Notes: generated from the letters alone by a model not told the origin. Shown: positions 12,186-25,121, counted from the first letter of the stretch. The stretch: DNA of 64,000 bases from Hypomyces perniciosus (GCA_008477525.1 SPDT01000005.1:4464001-4528000), one strand, 5' to 3'. Translations and numbers: made by a program.

Positions 12186-13604
12186 TTACTCCTGGGCCTT
12201 GTTAGGCTGTCCATCACCGGCGCTTCGGACACTTGGCTCAAGAGGAAACACGGAGTTCTCAGGCTTAACATCCTTGTATACACCGTCCCATTTTTCCTTC
12301 AATGGCTCCGGTGTCTCCCAGGCAAGTTCGGGATCGCGCAACCAGAGGCGGATAAGGTGACGCCTATTCATTCAGTATTAGCTAAATGCAGAAAACAATA
12401 ACTTGTATTTACTAGACACTTACTGCTTCTCTTCAGAGTCGCGGAACCCATCGCGCGCGTGGAAAATGCTGAGGTTATTGGCATACTGGATGTCGCCCTT
12501 GTGGAAGTCGAGAGACGCGCGGTACTTTTCGGCAGTAAAGTGCAACGCATCCAACGCTTCAGCCTGTGCTTCAGTGATTGGGGCAATGTCGTTTGATCGA
12601 GGAAGTCCCCAGTAGCCTGTAAATTGCCGTCGCGCGTATTGGATGATGAGACGCTCGGGAGTTTCAGCAGTGGCGGGCTGGTGGTAAAGAAGAGGACGCA
12701 GGCTGTGAGTCTTGCCACGCTTTCCGAACCTACGTGTATAGTCAGTGTAATAGTTCAATATGGCAATACGGCTCGGAAACGCACTCATCTATGATCCAGG
12801 GCTCAGACAATGTTCGGATAATGTCGGGTCTGGTCGCAGCGAGCTCATTGTAGACATGCCAGCTGCTCGACAAGAAGCTCTGGCCGCCCTCCTCAGGCTC
12901 TCCCAAGGCAAACAGAGCAATTACATCACCAGCGTCCGTGTGGAAGACTTGTTTGTCGGTCGTATAAGCCGGCGCACCAATTTTGTGAGGATCGATGATT
13001 TTGCTCAAGTCCTTGATGTGAGCAAGCACCACGTCGGCAGGCTTGCCGTTGAACAAGTGGTCTTGTCGGCCTCTGATCGGGGCGACGTGAGAAGAAATTC
13101 CGGCATAGATGATAACATTTTCTTCTCGAGTATAGTTGTCGACGGGGACGCCGCGGACAACCTTGAATCCGTGGCCAAGATGGACGTCCTTGGAAATCTC
13201 CCGAAGCTTGGTATGCAGCTTCGTAAGAGGAAATGTCTCCCGGGAAACAAAGCCTAGACCCAAGTTCAGAGCTGACAAGGTTACTGTGTCAGCCTCAACT
13301 ACATGTCATCAATTGTGACGTGTATCTTACACTTGAAGTGGCGCAGGGCCTCATTGATCTCGGCAATGTCACTCTCAGTCAAGACGTAGTTCCAGTTATA
13401 CTTGTCCGCCAAATTCCTACCATCCCAGACCAGGTCTGACTCCAGCTTTTCTGGGAAGCCTTCAGGGAGGGACTTTTCCAACTTCTCAGTCTCCTGGCGT
13501 CGCTTACCCCTACTGAGGAACTTCTCGTAGTCGGGGGCGTATGAGATATCCGGCTGGCCAACAGGGCCGCTCAATACAGGCGGTAAAACAGCAGCGGCAG
13601 CCAT
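12186..13604 (-). CDS. TauD/TfdA-family Fe(II)/2-oxoglutarate dioxygenase
   Basis: Oxidises a small organic substrate with Fe(II), O2 and 2-oxoglutarate; family members release sulfite from taurine or alkyl sulfonates, but the substrate here is unknown. Four exons (13604-13331, 13271-12785, 12729-12424, 12363-12186) give about 414 residues with consistent phases. The iron-binding pair HTD appears at about residues 202-204 (KQVFHTDAGD), and the distal His lies in QRHLIRLWLRD near residue 358, split by the last intron. The segment LHTKLREISKDVHLGHGFKVVRG precedes the core. The start is the ATG giving MAAAAVLPPV. The open frame continues upstream but contains no earlier ATG, so the presequence-like stretch there is untranslated. 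The substrate could equally be a secondary metabolite or another sulfonate. Confidence 0.88.
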
Positions 13605-14271
13605 GATTAGAGAGGATGCAGTTGAGTAAGGACGATTTTTTGTCGTTCTACAAATGATTTCCTTGGCGAGGGATAAAAAAGATGCAGAAGGGATGATGTA
13701 TGTTCGCGAGAAAGTACTCCGCAAACCACATGCAAACTGACGGCAATGGCTATTTTATGAACCTCTGAGAAGGCTCCCCCATGACCAATACATTAATTCT
13801 ATTCGCCGTTATCGGATTGATCGATGACAAACGTGTGCATCTCTTCGTGATCACTGGAGCAAGTTGAATGGCCATGACACAAGGTTACCTAATCTTGCAG
13901 CCATCTGCATTGATGTCGCCATCAGCAACACAAGGCTCGCAATCGATGGCATGATCATGAAGGGCCAGGATTATTGACTAGGTGTGTACGAAGTACTACT
14001 TGGGAGGCCTACCACCTCGACTTCACTCCGAGATAACGAATTGATTCGCCATTAGTATTTCCTTGTACAAGTTACCACATCGTTTATATGCCTAGATAGG
14101 GTATTAATGCTCATTCTCCCAGAATAGGAATGTCCAACGCCCCGATGGTCTTTCGACACCCACGAACCAAAGAGTACAAGACAAAACGGAGGGAATAAAA
14201 ATAAGATAAAAATAGGAAGCCCATTAATTAATTGTTCAAAGAAAACGCAAAAAATAAGACATTAAGCGGAT
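13605..14271. other. Spacer between dioxygenase and tRNA-Asp
   Basis: No gene seen. One TACGAAGTA word is present near 13987. Confidence 0.45.
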
Positions 14272-14343
14272 CTCTCCCGCCGGGAATTGGACCCGGGTCT
14301 CAAGCGTGACAAGCTTGCATACTGACCACTATACTACGGAAGA
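14272..14343 (-). tRNA. tRNA-Asp (anticodon GTC)
   Basis: A 72-nt cloverleaf folds by eye. The acceptor stem TCTTCCG pairs with CGGGAGA through one G-T pair. The anticodon stem CAAGC/GCTTG encloses the loop TTGTCAC with anticodon GTC, and the T arm CCGGG/CCCGG carries loop TCCAATT. The discriminator base is G, as expected for Asp. There is no intron. The T-loop has C where most tRNAs have T at the second position. Confidence 0.92.
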
Positions 14344-15653
14344 TACGACTAGCTGTGAACAGCCAGTGTAGCAAGTGCTGGTTGACGATGCGCTGAATTG
14401 AACCTATTGATAAGGGCAAGGTTCCTTATTCACACTTATTCACAACACACTCTTCATCAAGTCGAGGTGTATTATAGAGATGCACGACTGACTGACTGAC
14501 TTACAAATAGTCATTCATCCACTGTAGAGATGCTATCACTATTTTAATAGTGTTATTTTCCCCCCGGCTGTCTTTACCTTCTGTCATTGCATATGTCTTC
14601 AGGTTACAATTGCTTTTCATTAAGACTTTCATCCATTTTTGCGCATGATCATGTCTATCGCTCTTGTATAGTAGAGTCGTTGGTAGGGTGTCCGGCTCCC
14701 TCCGCTTTTCAGGGCACTATATGCCTCTGAAACTGTCTTGAAGTGCAAGCCTGGATAACATGAAGAGCCTGCAGCGTAGAGGCATGTTTATATAGGGCTA
14801 AGAGCTCTCTAAGGCCGGGTAATACTGGTTTACGACGGAGAGGCGAGGTTCGACGATAGGCTAGCTCCGGTGCTTTCTGGTGTGGGCAAACTAATAATTG
14901 ACATCTGGAAACACCATCGAAAGCGCCAGTTCCAATATGACATGTCCCATGTCAGTCTTGTTAGGCATAGATCCATACGGTAGTAATCCATACTCTATAC
15001 GAAGTACCTAGCAACGATACCCTCAGCGGATCTATCCGAAGGTGGTGTGCCCTGCTTTCCGTGCAATATCCAGGCATATCCACGTGGTATCACCAGGGAT
15101 CGCCAGTTTGGGGTCTGGTAAGCGGTGCCATATAGGAATGATTCTGAATGAATAATCATTTCAAGATTCTTGGTAAGCCCGCCGAAGAACGGCTATTTGA
15201 CTCTATTTCTTGCATAGATGCTTTAGTCTGCATCATGGGAGGGGCCGTTATGCCCCGTGCTCTGCTCCGGGAGCGATTCCGTCGGGTATTTCTCCCCACA
15301 AGCTCCAGAAAAAGTCGTCGGAATGCCGATTGCAAGATGACAGCCTTAGCTATATCAGAATTACCCGTTCAACATATCTGGGCTGCTGAGATTGTTGACG
15401 TCGGCTATCTTAGAGACAGCCATACAATTCTAGATCCAGATAATCGAGTTTTAATATCTACAACTCTTCCTCCTAAACCGCAGAAGAAAGACTTTCTTTC
15501 AATCTCCCAAGAGTCAGAGAATATTCGCCTGTTACATTCATGGGTCACTCAAAGTCAGTCGCACGGTCTTCATCCCAGCCCTCGGGCTCAAAGGGACCCC
15601 GGAACGGACAGGCCCAGCTATCCCAGAAATCGGAGATGATCCAGAAGTCTCCA
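14344..15653. other. Spacer without supported gene
   Basis: A plus-strand open frame at 15148-15639 runs into the dehydrogenase region but has no recognisable domain. One TACGAAGTA lies near 14998. Possible 5' flank of the dehydrogenase remnant. Confidence 0.4.
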
Positions 15654-16506
15654 ATGGCACAAGTTGGGCAGACAACCACAGATAATAACCTGACCTTGAT
15701 GGGGAAGGTCTTTGCTATTACTGGCGGTGCCAGTGGCATCGGACTAGCGACCGCAAAGGTGTTGTCAAAACGCGGAGCGACCGTTTGCATCGCCGATGTT
15801 GATCAGGAAGCTATGGAGATGGCCGAAGCTTACTTCAACTCTCTGGACGTTCCATACATGATCACGAAGGTGGATGTTTCCAAGAGAAAAGAGGTCGACT
15901 CATGGATTGAATCAATCGTCAAAGCACAAGGGCGCCTTGATGGTGCTGCCAACGTGGCGGGAGTTATCAGGAGGAAGCATGGCATCTCAACCGTTGCAGA
16001 ACTTGAGGACGAGGAGTGGGATAGGATTATAGCCATTAATCTGACGGGAACCATGTACTGCATGCGAGCAGAGCTGCAACATCGTTGACGGAGGGTCGAT
16101 TGTCAATGTTTCATCCATTCACGGACTCAAGGGTATGCGGGCTTCACCAAATCGCATAAGATGGTATGATATGATATTGACACAGCTGTTGTAGGGTTTG
16201 CAAGACATGGGGCCTATGACGCCAGAAAGCATGGCATAGTCGGCCTCACAAGGGCGGCTGCGCTTGAGAACGGCGAAGCGGGAGATTCGAGTCAACAGTG
16301 TTGCCCCAGGCGCGATTTACACGCCACTCATGCAGAAAAGTTGGGGCTCTTTTGGTCGGCCTAAAGATGCCGGCTTTGATGATCCAACGGCATTTCAAAG
16401 GCAGGGAACAGCTGAGGAGACTGCCAACATCATCGCTTTCTTGCTGGGGCCAGAGAGCACGTTCGTCAGTGGGAGCGTGTACCAGGTAGATGGAGGCTGG
16501 ATCTAA
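15654..16506 (+). pseudogene. Short-chain dehydrogenase/reductase with two frameshifts
   Basis: The sequence encodes a classical SDR, an NAD(P)-dependent oxidoreductase. It shows the cofactor loop TGGASGIG, the NAG-type motif NVAGVIRR, the active-site pair YDARK (Tyr and Lys three apart), and the C-terminal family ending VSGSVYQVDGGWI. The frame is broken twice. At about 16072-16076 one extra base, or loss of two, changes frame right after MRAEL. At about 16269-16275 one extra base lies between LENG and KREIRVNSVAPG. Between them an ordinary GT-AG intron (donor after LKG near 16132, acceptor near 16195) is intact. The two lesions add rather than cancel, so this is probably a recent pseudogene; sequencing error is the alternative. 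An earlier in-frame ATG at 15540 is possible. Confidence 0.85.
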
Positions 16507-18469
16507 ACGTATACCCGAGACTGTGGGCTCAAGACCATTAGACTTCTAAGCATGTGGTAAGGTTGAATTAAATTATCAGCAAGGTAAGAACTAGAGTAGT
16601 AGAGTGCTATGAGTAGACGACGAGAATCTTGTAAATGGATTGGTGGCCTTGATATTTCCCGAGAGGCTCAATGTCATGACCATCATCCGGTAAATACTAC
16701 TAGCAGAAGAATCCAGGCCCTGATCGACCCATCTATAGGTCAGGTTTACGAGCTCTAGGACAGAAGACTATCAATGCCGATGCGGAGATCCCCCAGATAG
16801 CAGTGCCGAAGAGCCGATGGTCGCCCGTCACGTTGAAAAGCCCACAAAATGATTTATCATTAGGCATTAGTATTACTAGTTCATAATCTTCTGTAGCTAG
16901 TGCGCCACAGCATGGAGCGATGTTCTTCGGCATTATTTTTGTTGTTATCGGCACTCGGATGTATTACGCTGTAGGCGCTTTTGTCTGCGACTACCCCTGA
17001 CAAGAAGCCGAGACGATCTAGCGAGAAACGCAACTAATCCGTTGATAATAGGCCTGGCGGGTTTCGGAGCAGAGTATAGACTCTCGATTCCCCTAGGTAG
17101 TATATGTACTACATAGTACTACTCCGTACAGTGTGATTTTCCCCTATCGGTGGGTCTAGTAGAGTTTTCCTCTACTCCTATGGGGCTACACAATAGTACG
17201 AGGATAGTTTTCACCAGTCTCTCGTATTACTAGTCTATGCAAGCTGTATGGAGATGAAGATACGACAACCCGATCGCCATTGTGCCGCTATATCGGCTGT
17301 TGAACTCCAATGGCTGATTGTTAACTTGAACATACGCATATCGGTCTGACGATGCTTACAAGACAATCTTAAATTGAACCCTACACAATCAATCTATGTC
17401 GCAGGGGCGATGCAACCCTAAGTTATATCGGGTGAAGGTTGGAAATCCATAGAATACGAGGTTTCCCGCTATTTATCATTCACGAATAATAGAAGCATTT
17501 CATGTAGTCACTTATTGTATTCGTGATTGGAATAATATTTGATCTGATGCCCGATTCCAAACTTGATATGTCCTGCTTTGCGCAATGGATATCACCTGTC
17601 CTGTAATTCTGCAGCAAGGCTTGGCTTTCAACTTGACGCTATTGTTTTTCTGTAGCTCTTCTACAGCGCCCTTCGGTGAAGTGACCAATCCAAATATATC
17701 CTAACAAACACCAATACTACTGTACAGTTCTGGAAAACGGGGGTTTACGGTAGCAGCCCGGCATCGGACGCTAGGAGTGTTGTGCTGGAAAACTACGGAG
17801 TAGATGACAGATCATTGAGGCAAGTATTAGCAAATGAAAACTGCTGTCAGCGGCCTTCACATATTAAAGCATTGACCTCTCTGATATATTTCTATGATTA
17901 AATTCCCCGGAAACAGACCCGCTTCTTATCCGGCCAATTTGTAGAGCCCCTGACCCAACGACGTAGTAGAACATCTTCTCATGTAACCCCCGATCCTTGC
18001 CCGAGATCCACATAGCAATCTCACGTCTCAACCAGGCGCCTATTCAATGACAAGGTCTGCATTAGTGTCGCCTGCTGGTAAGAAAGCTGCCATACACAGC
18101 ATAATCAAGGTGGCAGGTCTGCAGACTAATGATTGAAAACCTTGATTGCTTTGGAATCTGTTGCTATCACAACATGTTGGACAGTATCACACTGAGATCG
18201 CTCATGGTTTGCAAAAATTGTTCCTATATGCAAAGGATTCTTTGTATGTAATCGCTTGTATGCACTCTATATACATGGTGTTCTGGTTTATACGAAAAAC
18301 CCTTCCTTCAATGACAAAAGGGGAGGGGGGAATAAATACAACGGAAGTGAACAAGTAGACAAGCATCCAACGATACTGTCTGGCGTATTTACAAGTATGG
18401 TGTGTCGTATGTGCAAGTGTGGTGTGTCGTAAACGCTCAGCAGGCGCTCAGAAGACACTCAACAGAGGC
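16507..18469. other. 2-kb spacer without supported gene
   Basis: AT-rich sequence with scattered stops. A minus-strand frame at 16733-16954 has a hydrophobic stretch but no context. TACTCCGTA lies near 17120 and TACGGAGTA near 17794. Confidence 0.4.
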
Positions 18470-19448
18470 TTAGCAGCGGACCTTGTCCTGGCCAGTGCTG
18501 CAGCCGTATTCAACACTTTGGCCATTGGCAGTGCCATCAACGGGAGCCTTGGCTCCGCCTTTTGCGGTACCACCATCGCAACTCTTTCCTGCGAAACGGC
18601 ATTGTGTGCAAGTTCGCTCCCACATCCATCCCCAGACGATCTTGTTGGCAATCCAGATCTGTCCAACACTGTTGGCGGGGATGTTGCAGGTCCCTATATT
18701 GTTGTGTCAGCTCCTGTTCAATAATGGCAGTAATAAGTCATTTCTTACAGCTACCAGACTTAGCCCAAGTCTCGGTGACGGAGATACCAGCGGTAACGCT
18801 GAGGACATCCTTGATGATATTCCAGCTAAGACTGTAGATTGAAAAAAAAAGCAGTTAGTATCGATCGGTATATCTTTATCCTTAACGGAGGCCGGGCAGC
18901 TTACCCAGAGTTTGTGTCAATGGACTTGGAATATGACCAACCAAGGGTCTCGGCCGCAGTTCCCTGGCTGTTGCCAGTCCAGAGGCAAGAAGAGGCCGGG
19001 TTCCAGCTGTCATACCAGCTCTGGACTTGCTCGGCCCAGTGATCCTGGTACTTGTAGCAATATCTTTATTTTCAAGATTAGCAAACCTCTCACGTAGAAG
19101 TGTAAAAGCAACATACTCAGGAACCTCTCGCTTGCCATCTTCCTTCTTAGACGGCAGAAGCTGAATGCTGCTGAGGTCGACCAAAGAGCGACTGTCATTG
19201 AGATAGATGGTATGGTTGGCGCCGTGGTTGTCCTCGAAATACTTGAACAGTTCATCCGAATTGATGATGTGGTGAGGGTTCCATTTCTCCAAGATTCTCT
19301 TGTGAGCATCATCGGGGCTGATAGTCGTATGGTTGAGCTTGTTGCCGGCCGGGATAGGGGGAATAATGGAAGTGGCAGCAGCAGACTTCTCCGTAGCTGG
19401 GAGAGCTGTGCTGAGGCCAGCGAGAGCGAGAATGATTGAGAGATGCAT
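18470..19448 (-). CDS. Secreted cysteine-containing protein, unknown family
   Basis: Four exons (19448-19117, 19063-18905, 18831-18749, 18693-18470) give about 265 residues. The N-terminus MHLSIILALAGLSTALP is a clear signal peptide. The mature part has two likely N-glycosylation sites (NHTT, NDSR) and eight cysteines, one of them (YCYKY) created only if exon 2 uses an AAAG acceptor. Near the C-terminus are SVTAGISVTETW, TCNIPANSVGQIW and the ending YGCSTGQDKVRC. Intron 2 has a textbook TACTAAC branch. Exon 3 could alternatively end seven bases earlier at a weaker donor. I do not recognise a named family; a secreted virulence- or competition-related protein is possible but unproven. Confidence 0.7.
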
Positions 19449-22400
19449 TGGATTGTGTTGTACTTTGTTATTGAGAAAGGCTGTGGTTGTTGTGTGTGAT
19501 GAGAGAGACAAGTTGCTTGGGGACAGAGAAGTCGGTTGATCTTTATAGTTTTTAGGTATATGATAGTTGTGATCTCCTGATAGCAAAGGGAGTCTATTGA
19601 AATACAGTTAGAACCTCCTTGGGGCAGTACCTTGAGAACCACTCCATCCATTCACATTAGTGTAGTTGCCATCCTGCGTAGTATTGACTATAGGCAGTGG
19701 ATACAGAGGATGGGGAAATAAAGGGCCTTACTCTATTAAGGAGATCGATTCCATCACCCCTACCATCTACCTAACTAACTATGCGTTCGTCTTTGATATG
19801 AGTGAAGGGCGGGAACAGCTTAGTTGAACTAGGATTGTTACAACATAGCGATTCGTCCGTCTTGCAGCCCATGTCAACACTAACAGGGTTCGTCTGCCAA
19901 CTTTACCGAATACTCCGTATCGGGATCGTGGCTGAGCTGAGTGCTGCTTAATCCCAAGTTCAGAGAGCTCAGCTACTACATACTAGGGAGTTGTATCCAC
20001 TACTCTATGGCACTCTTGCGGAGTATTACTTGTAGCGGTAGCACGTATAGGAGTACTCTATTGGTCGCACCGGCCCCGCTTGGTCTCCGGAATCGGGCTG
20101 CTTTGTCCTGTCGTGTGATACGTATGGAGCGGTACCCGGTACATATTTCACAACTGCGTCACTGGAACCTTGATAATACTTCATTGTCTCTATCACAAGT
20201 GGGGTGTAATTGGATAGGCTAAGGGTAATATCGTGAGTATCGTTACTCGTTACTAATCTTAACCACTCCCACTGTTTCCGGGCGAGCGATCGTCCACTAG
20301 CGGCGCTGCATGCGCATCCTTCGGGCATATTTTATGATCTACGGGGCTCATCCGAGTCAAGGTAGTAGTAGTATGAAGATGAAGTGCTTATAATTCCTCC
20401 TGACCTAGTATAACCACCAGAGTTAGTGGAAATAAAGATTAAATACGAGTGGTAGTATCTAAATCCAGGAGATCAATGATGAAAATGACCGTTCATCAGT
20501 TGGTGATTCATTTGCCGAGGCTTGATGAGATAAACAAAATAGGTAATCTAGCCAACAAATACAGTTAGAATAAGGTTATTAGTACCATTCCAGAAGCCAC
20601 ACATGAACATCTAACATTTACGATACACTACAACTGCCGATATGGAATATTGGATTAAGCAAGAAATGCCCGACTTCTATTGCTTGGTCTTGTTGCAATA
20701 GCCCATCTCGCAGAAGGGTCAACCAAGCTAGTCTCGCTATATTGCTGGCGACAGGCCCAATTGCTAATCGCCTCCCAACCCCCCTGGGTAGATCAGCTTA
20801 ATTATTATGGTGGATCACTGCAGACATGACTCCGTACGAGTAGTATCTAGTTACTAGTACTATCAGAAAGGAAGGAGTTTTGTTGGTAATTAACCCACTT
20901 GTTAGCATAGTCCCAGGATTCAGGAACTACCGATACAGTTATCTGTAATACCTGCATATGGATGAGGTAGTACGTGGTACTCCATAGCACTCCGGGCCGG
21001 GGGTCCTCAGAGCTGAAAATGGGTCCGTTAGTGCGTATCCATTTCCATGTGTAGAGCTAATGAGGTCATGACAATCAAATCCGGGGGAAACACGCGTGAC
21101 TAAATGGTATGTATGTACGAAGTACTACTCCGTACTACTACCATCATCATGAAGACGGCGTACGAGTAGAAGCGTATTGCCACTATAGATATATGTCCTT
21201 ACGTAACTGGCCCTTTTGCTCTGTTTCAGAGTCCAATATTCATCTCGAATCTCCTGATGAGATGCGCCAGCCGTGATCCACGCTCATTAGCAGCTTCCTA
21301 AAACGTAGATCACTCCATTTGGAGTCAACCCGCTTCTTTCGTCGTATCGACGGGGCGTTTTTCATCAGATCAGGCTAGCGTACCGGGATTCCCGCAGCTT
21401 TGTACGCTTGTGACTTGTTGATGATGTACAATTGGGATGATCGTTATGATGCAGGGACTAACACCTACCGGAAGATCATCCCCCATGAGTTGCCTGATAT
21501 AGATTAGGGTTCCACGAGGTTCGCTACAGTCAGCAATACGAGGTCTTTCCGCGGAAAGAAAGAAAGAGTGGGACGATGATCGGCAAACGTACTCGTGCCT
21601 AACCTAACACATGCTCAGATCCTGCGGGGAAGAGGCAGGCAAGAATACATGTCGGAATCGCGTTGTGCCGGTAGCATTCATCCGACAAGTCAAAGTGTTC
21701 GCGCCGGACATAATGATTGCAGTTTTCCGAGGTCCAAAACTGTCGCCAAACCAGTGTTGCCCAAGCCCAGGATTCTGCTTCTAGTGCGCCTTGTTTAAGC
21801 CATTAGGCAGGACATCTATTCCGTACAAGCTGCGCCTCGGTTTAGCAACGGATGGCGTACTCGAACCAGCTACTCCGTAGTAGCTGTAGGATGGCTTCGT
21901 CGCCCTTCTAGAAGAATCGGGAGAGACCTTGATTCGATAAATTCGGCCACACATCACTTGTCTCAAATTAGAAGTACATTAATGCGCTCTATACCGGCAT
22001 ATGAGAGGATATGTTCTCTTTGCACTGCATCAATAAAGATATATTTAGTCACAAGGAGCACATAATTATCTTTCAGAGCAGCAATATGGGCGGCCATGAT
22101 CGGGAAAACATACAAGGTAGCATCAATCAATGCATAGCCCAAAAATTTAGTACGAGTATAACGTCGAGTGAGATTTTAGCCAATTCAGCTGCGAACTTAC
22201 CCCAACAAATTCGTGAGGTGAAACGGAATGCGCGATGGTTTCTATGATAAAACGGCTAGATAGAAAACCAATGAGGATGGAAGGGACAGGTCAGGACAAC
22301 ACACAGCACGGTGCAATTTAGTGGAATTTCAGGGGTCCAAAATACTCTATTATCGCGATGTACGGAGTATTCGGACTGAGTCCGACTGACTATGTACCCG

Positions 22401-23177
22401 CGTTGTGTGACAACCAGCATCAATGATAAGAGGTGTGCTGGGGGCTACATCGGCCCGACCCCATGGCAGTTTCTATGTAATGCTTAATAGGTAATAATAT
22501 AGACAACTTAGCGCGAGCAGATCTCATGGAAGTCATCAAAGGCGTGATCTGGGGAAGAAGTGGGATAGTCTGCCCAAAAAGTCATGAGGCCTACAAATGC
22601 GTTTTGGGGGCAATTATCATTGCCTCAATGTATTTATCGATTTGTAAAATGAGAATTATAGTTATGGTTTCCATCGGGCTGTAATAATAATATAGGTCAG
22701 ATTACTTCCTCGGAAGATGTATTGACTGACACAGAGTAATGAGTCTGAATCCCAACATGTTCTTCTCAAAAACCTGGAATTAAACACAAAGGTTACTTAT
22801 TATATACGAACATCGTATATTCTTGAAATAACCACATTGCAAAGTACTTTGTTTCCAGGACCTAAACCTAATCCCAGCAGCGTAGAATACCTATCTTACA
22901 CTACTAGTAGTAGTAGCATTGCATATAACGACGGAAGATATAGAGAGGGGTATCGGGTCCACAGGCAATTTCCTTTTCGCGCACCATTTCTCGTCTTTCC
23001 TAGTAGTAATCCTTCTAGAGAACATGAAACCACGCATAACACTAAGATTCAGCCACTGTATGACGCTATACCATATTGATGATAGCTTCCTATGCAGCCA
23101 AATACCGGTCGAATAATTCATACAATTTACAATTCTCCCTTGATCCAAGCGTCAACACTGAAGAGACTAAAAAAAAG
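19449..23177. other. Gene-poor AT-rich island, left part
   Basis: About 3.7 kb with no supported gene on either strand; open frames are short and lack domain character. Spacer words TACGGAGTA/TACGAAGTA occur near 19911, 21116, 21126, 21871 and 22361. Confidence 0.5.
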
Positions 23178-23427
23178 TGTGGCGGAGCGCGGCACAGCTA
23201 TGTGGAGCATACGGAGTAGAGAGAGAGTGAATGAAACTTGATTCTATGAAAGAGAATATGCCGTAATAGTGGCCCCGCTATATATACACATAACAGGCGC
23301 TGTAAGCGCCCACACAGTCTGACACATCGCTTACGCGATGTGTATGTCAGCTCGTCTCTTCTATATAAGTAGATAAGAGCTCCCTAGCGCGTACAGGCGG
23401 TAAGACCCCGGCCTGCTCAACCCAACA
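23178..23427. mobile_element. Solo LTR (250 bp) with AAAAG target duplication
   Basis: The 250-bp unit starts TGTGGCGG and ends CCCAACA, so it has TG...CA ends on either strand. It is flanked on both sides by AAAAG (23173-23177 and 23428-23432), a 5-bp duplication typical of LTR retrotransposons. Read on the minus strand it begins TGTTGGG, like many Copia LTRs, and has a TATATATA box followed by a pyrimidine-rich stretch. Inside are two hairpins, GGCGCTGTAAGCGCC and CACATCGCTTACGCGATGTG. No internal gag/pol sequence adjoins, so a solo LTR left by recombination is inferred. Orientation and superfamily remain open. Confidence 0.72.
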
Positions 23428-24979
23428 AAAAGTAATTGATTAGCAAGAGGAGGGAGAATCAGGTTGGGTCGACGTTGACTGCAGCTGGCGGTGTAATAGA
23501 TGTTGTAAGCGGCCGAAGTGATAATTCCGGAGTTTGGTCCAGTGCCTCGAATAGCTCAAAACAAGTCCGGATGCTCCATATTAGAGACAATGATCAGGTC
23601 GCTAATAGATGCTAGGATCCATGCGAACAGAGATGAGATAGTCCGATGCAAAGCTGTGCTGTGCTCCAGAACAGAAAGCCACATTTGCATACTCTCCTCT
23701 CCTTTCTTCCCCTTCTCAAAATTTTCATTTTATTATTCTTTTGCAGCCACAGTTTCAGGGCTTTCTACAACAAGGTATACATACCTCTTGATAAGGCGTT
23801 GGTTATTCTTCCCAGAGTCATAAATTTCAGATATGGACTGCCACGTCAAGGCAGGAGGCAAATCCGGATGCTTTATGTGCGAGATGAATGCGGTGAATTT
23901 AGCTCATTTTCTGAATGTTTGATATTTAATAGTATTAATAATACAGAGTAGAGAAGCTATTCCGACCTCTTACCCTCCATGAGCTGAACACAGAGGAGAG
24001 TGAGCCGAGTCCGTTTAGCCACCGAGTACTCTAATGGGCTAAGCTCCTGGGATAGGTATTCCGATCATATACTCGTAACTACCCTACATATTTGAGCCAA
24101 ATGTACCAAAACCAAGGTCTTTATTTATTTATTTATTTAAATACAGTAAAATTGACTTATTAGATTCGGCTTGAAGGCTGCGCTATAGACCACCTTGAAT
24201 CGTTGCGCGATATTAATTGAACTCCGAGGCTGAGAAACACTTCACCGAAGATTTGGCCAACACGGGTCGGGTAGCACATGAACGCTGTCTCAAAATCGAG
24301 CAATAGGGCAGCATAGCCTACATCGCGATGGCGCGCGAGTTCTGGTGGGAGTCAGGCCTGGCTATGGGCGAGCAGTGGTCTGTACTTCGTACATCGCTTC
24401 GATTGATAACGAAACTACACTGATCACAACGAGCATCTCTGCAAACTTGGCAGATATTGGTGTAGAGCCTTCTCAATTGCAACGGCAGTATTACTCGTAT
24501 AGAGATGCGATTGGTCTAGCAAAGAACAATTTGGATAGGCCGCAAAGCGAGATGTAGAGCGAATACGAAGGAATTATGGGCTCTTCTCGGATCAGCCTTT
24601 ATCCACAACTCGTAGTACTATGTACACACTACGGGGTACTACTAGTAGTATTGTCATTTTCCCGACGGATATTATGGATCATTACCCGGAATGAAGATGG
24701 CGTTAATACCTAGATAGTATTAAGACTAAAAGAATGGTTAATGAAACCACTACTTTTCCTCCACGCTGCTAACTTGCTAATATACTAGCGTACGGAGTAA
24801 ACCCCTCAAAAATCGTTAGAAGCTCCAGTTACAGGCTTCCTTTCCTTCGTGACCACCTGATTTACGTACTACCGATGAGATCAAGTCGGGGTTGAGATCG
24901 AAAGTGGATTACTACTTCGTACACTACTAATACGAACCAGAGCTTTTTATGGAGAATATGTACATATTTGCCGAGACAG

Positions 24980-25009
24980 TACGGAGTACGAAGTACGAAG
25001 TACGGGGTA
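24980..25009. repeat. Tandem array of the TACGGAG/TACGAAG spacer word
   Basis: Four copies of a 7-bp unit follow head to tail (TACGGAG, TACGAAG, TACGAAG, TACGGGG), ending in TAC. The same words occur singly in many other spacers of the window. Confidence 0.85.
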
Positions 25010-25121
25010 CTATTACTAGTACCATCTTCATCATCTTCGGTTCCCCGCATAATACCAATAATAACAAAGGCCTATTGACTTGCCAAACCGTCGGATGGTT
25101 GCTCCTGAATCGACGAGTAAT

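Noticed and set aside
13605..13724. Arg/Ser-rich presequence-like extension before the dioxygenase start
   Set aside because: The frame is open and resembles a mitochondrial signal, but there is no ATG upstream of 13604; the apparent start is TTG.
15148..15639. Open frame before the dehydrogenase relic
   Set aside because: No recognisable domain; runs in a different frame into the dehydrogenase leader.
16733..16954. Hydrophobic minus-strand frame resembling a transporter end
   Set aside because: Only 73 codons, one hydrophobic stretch, no neighbouring exons found.
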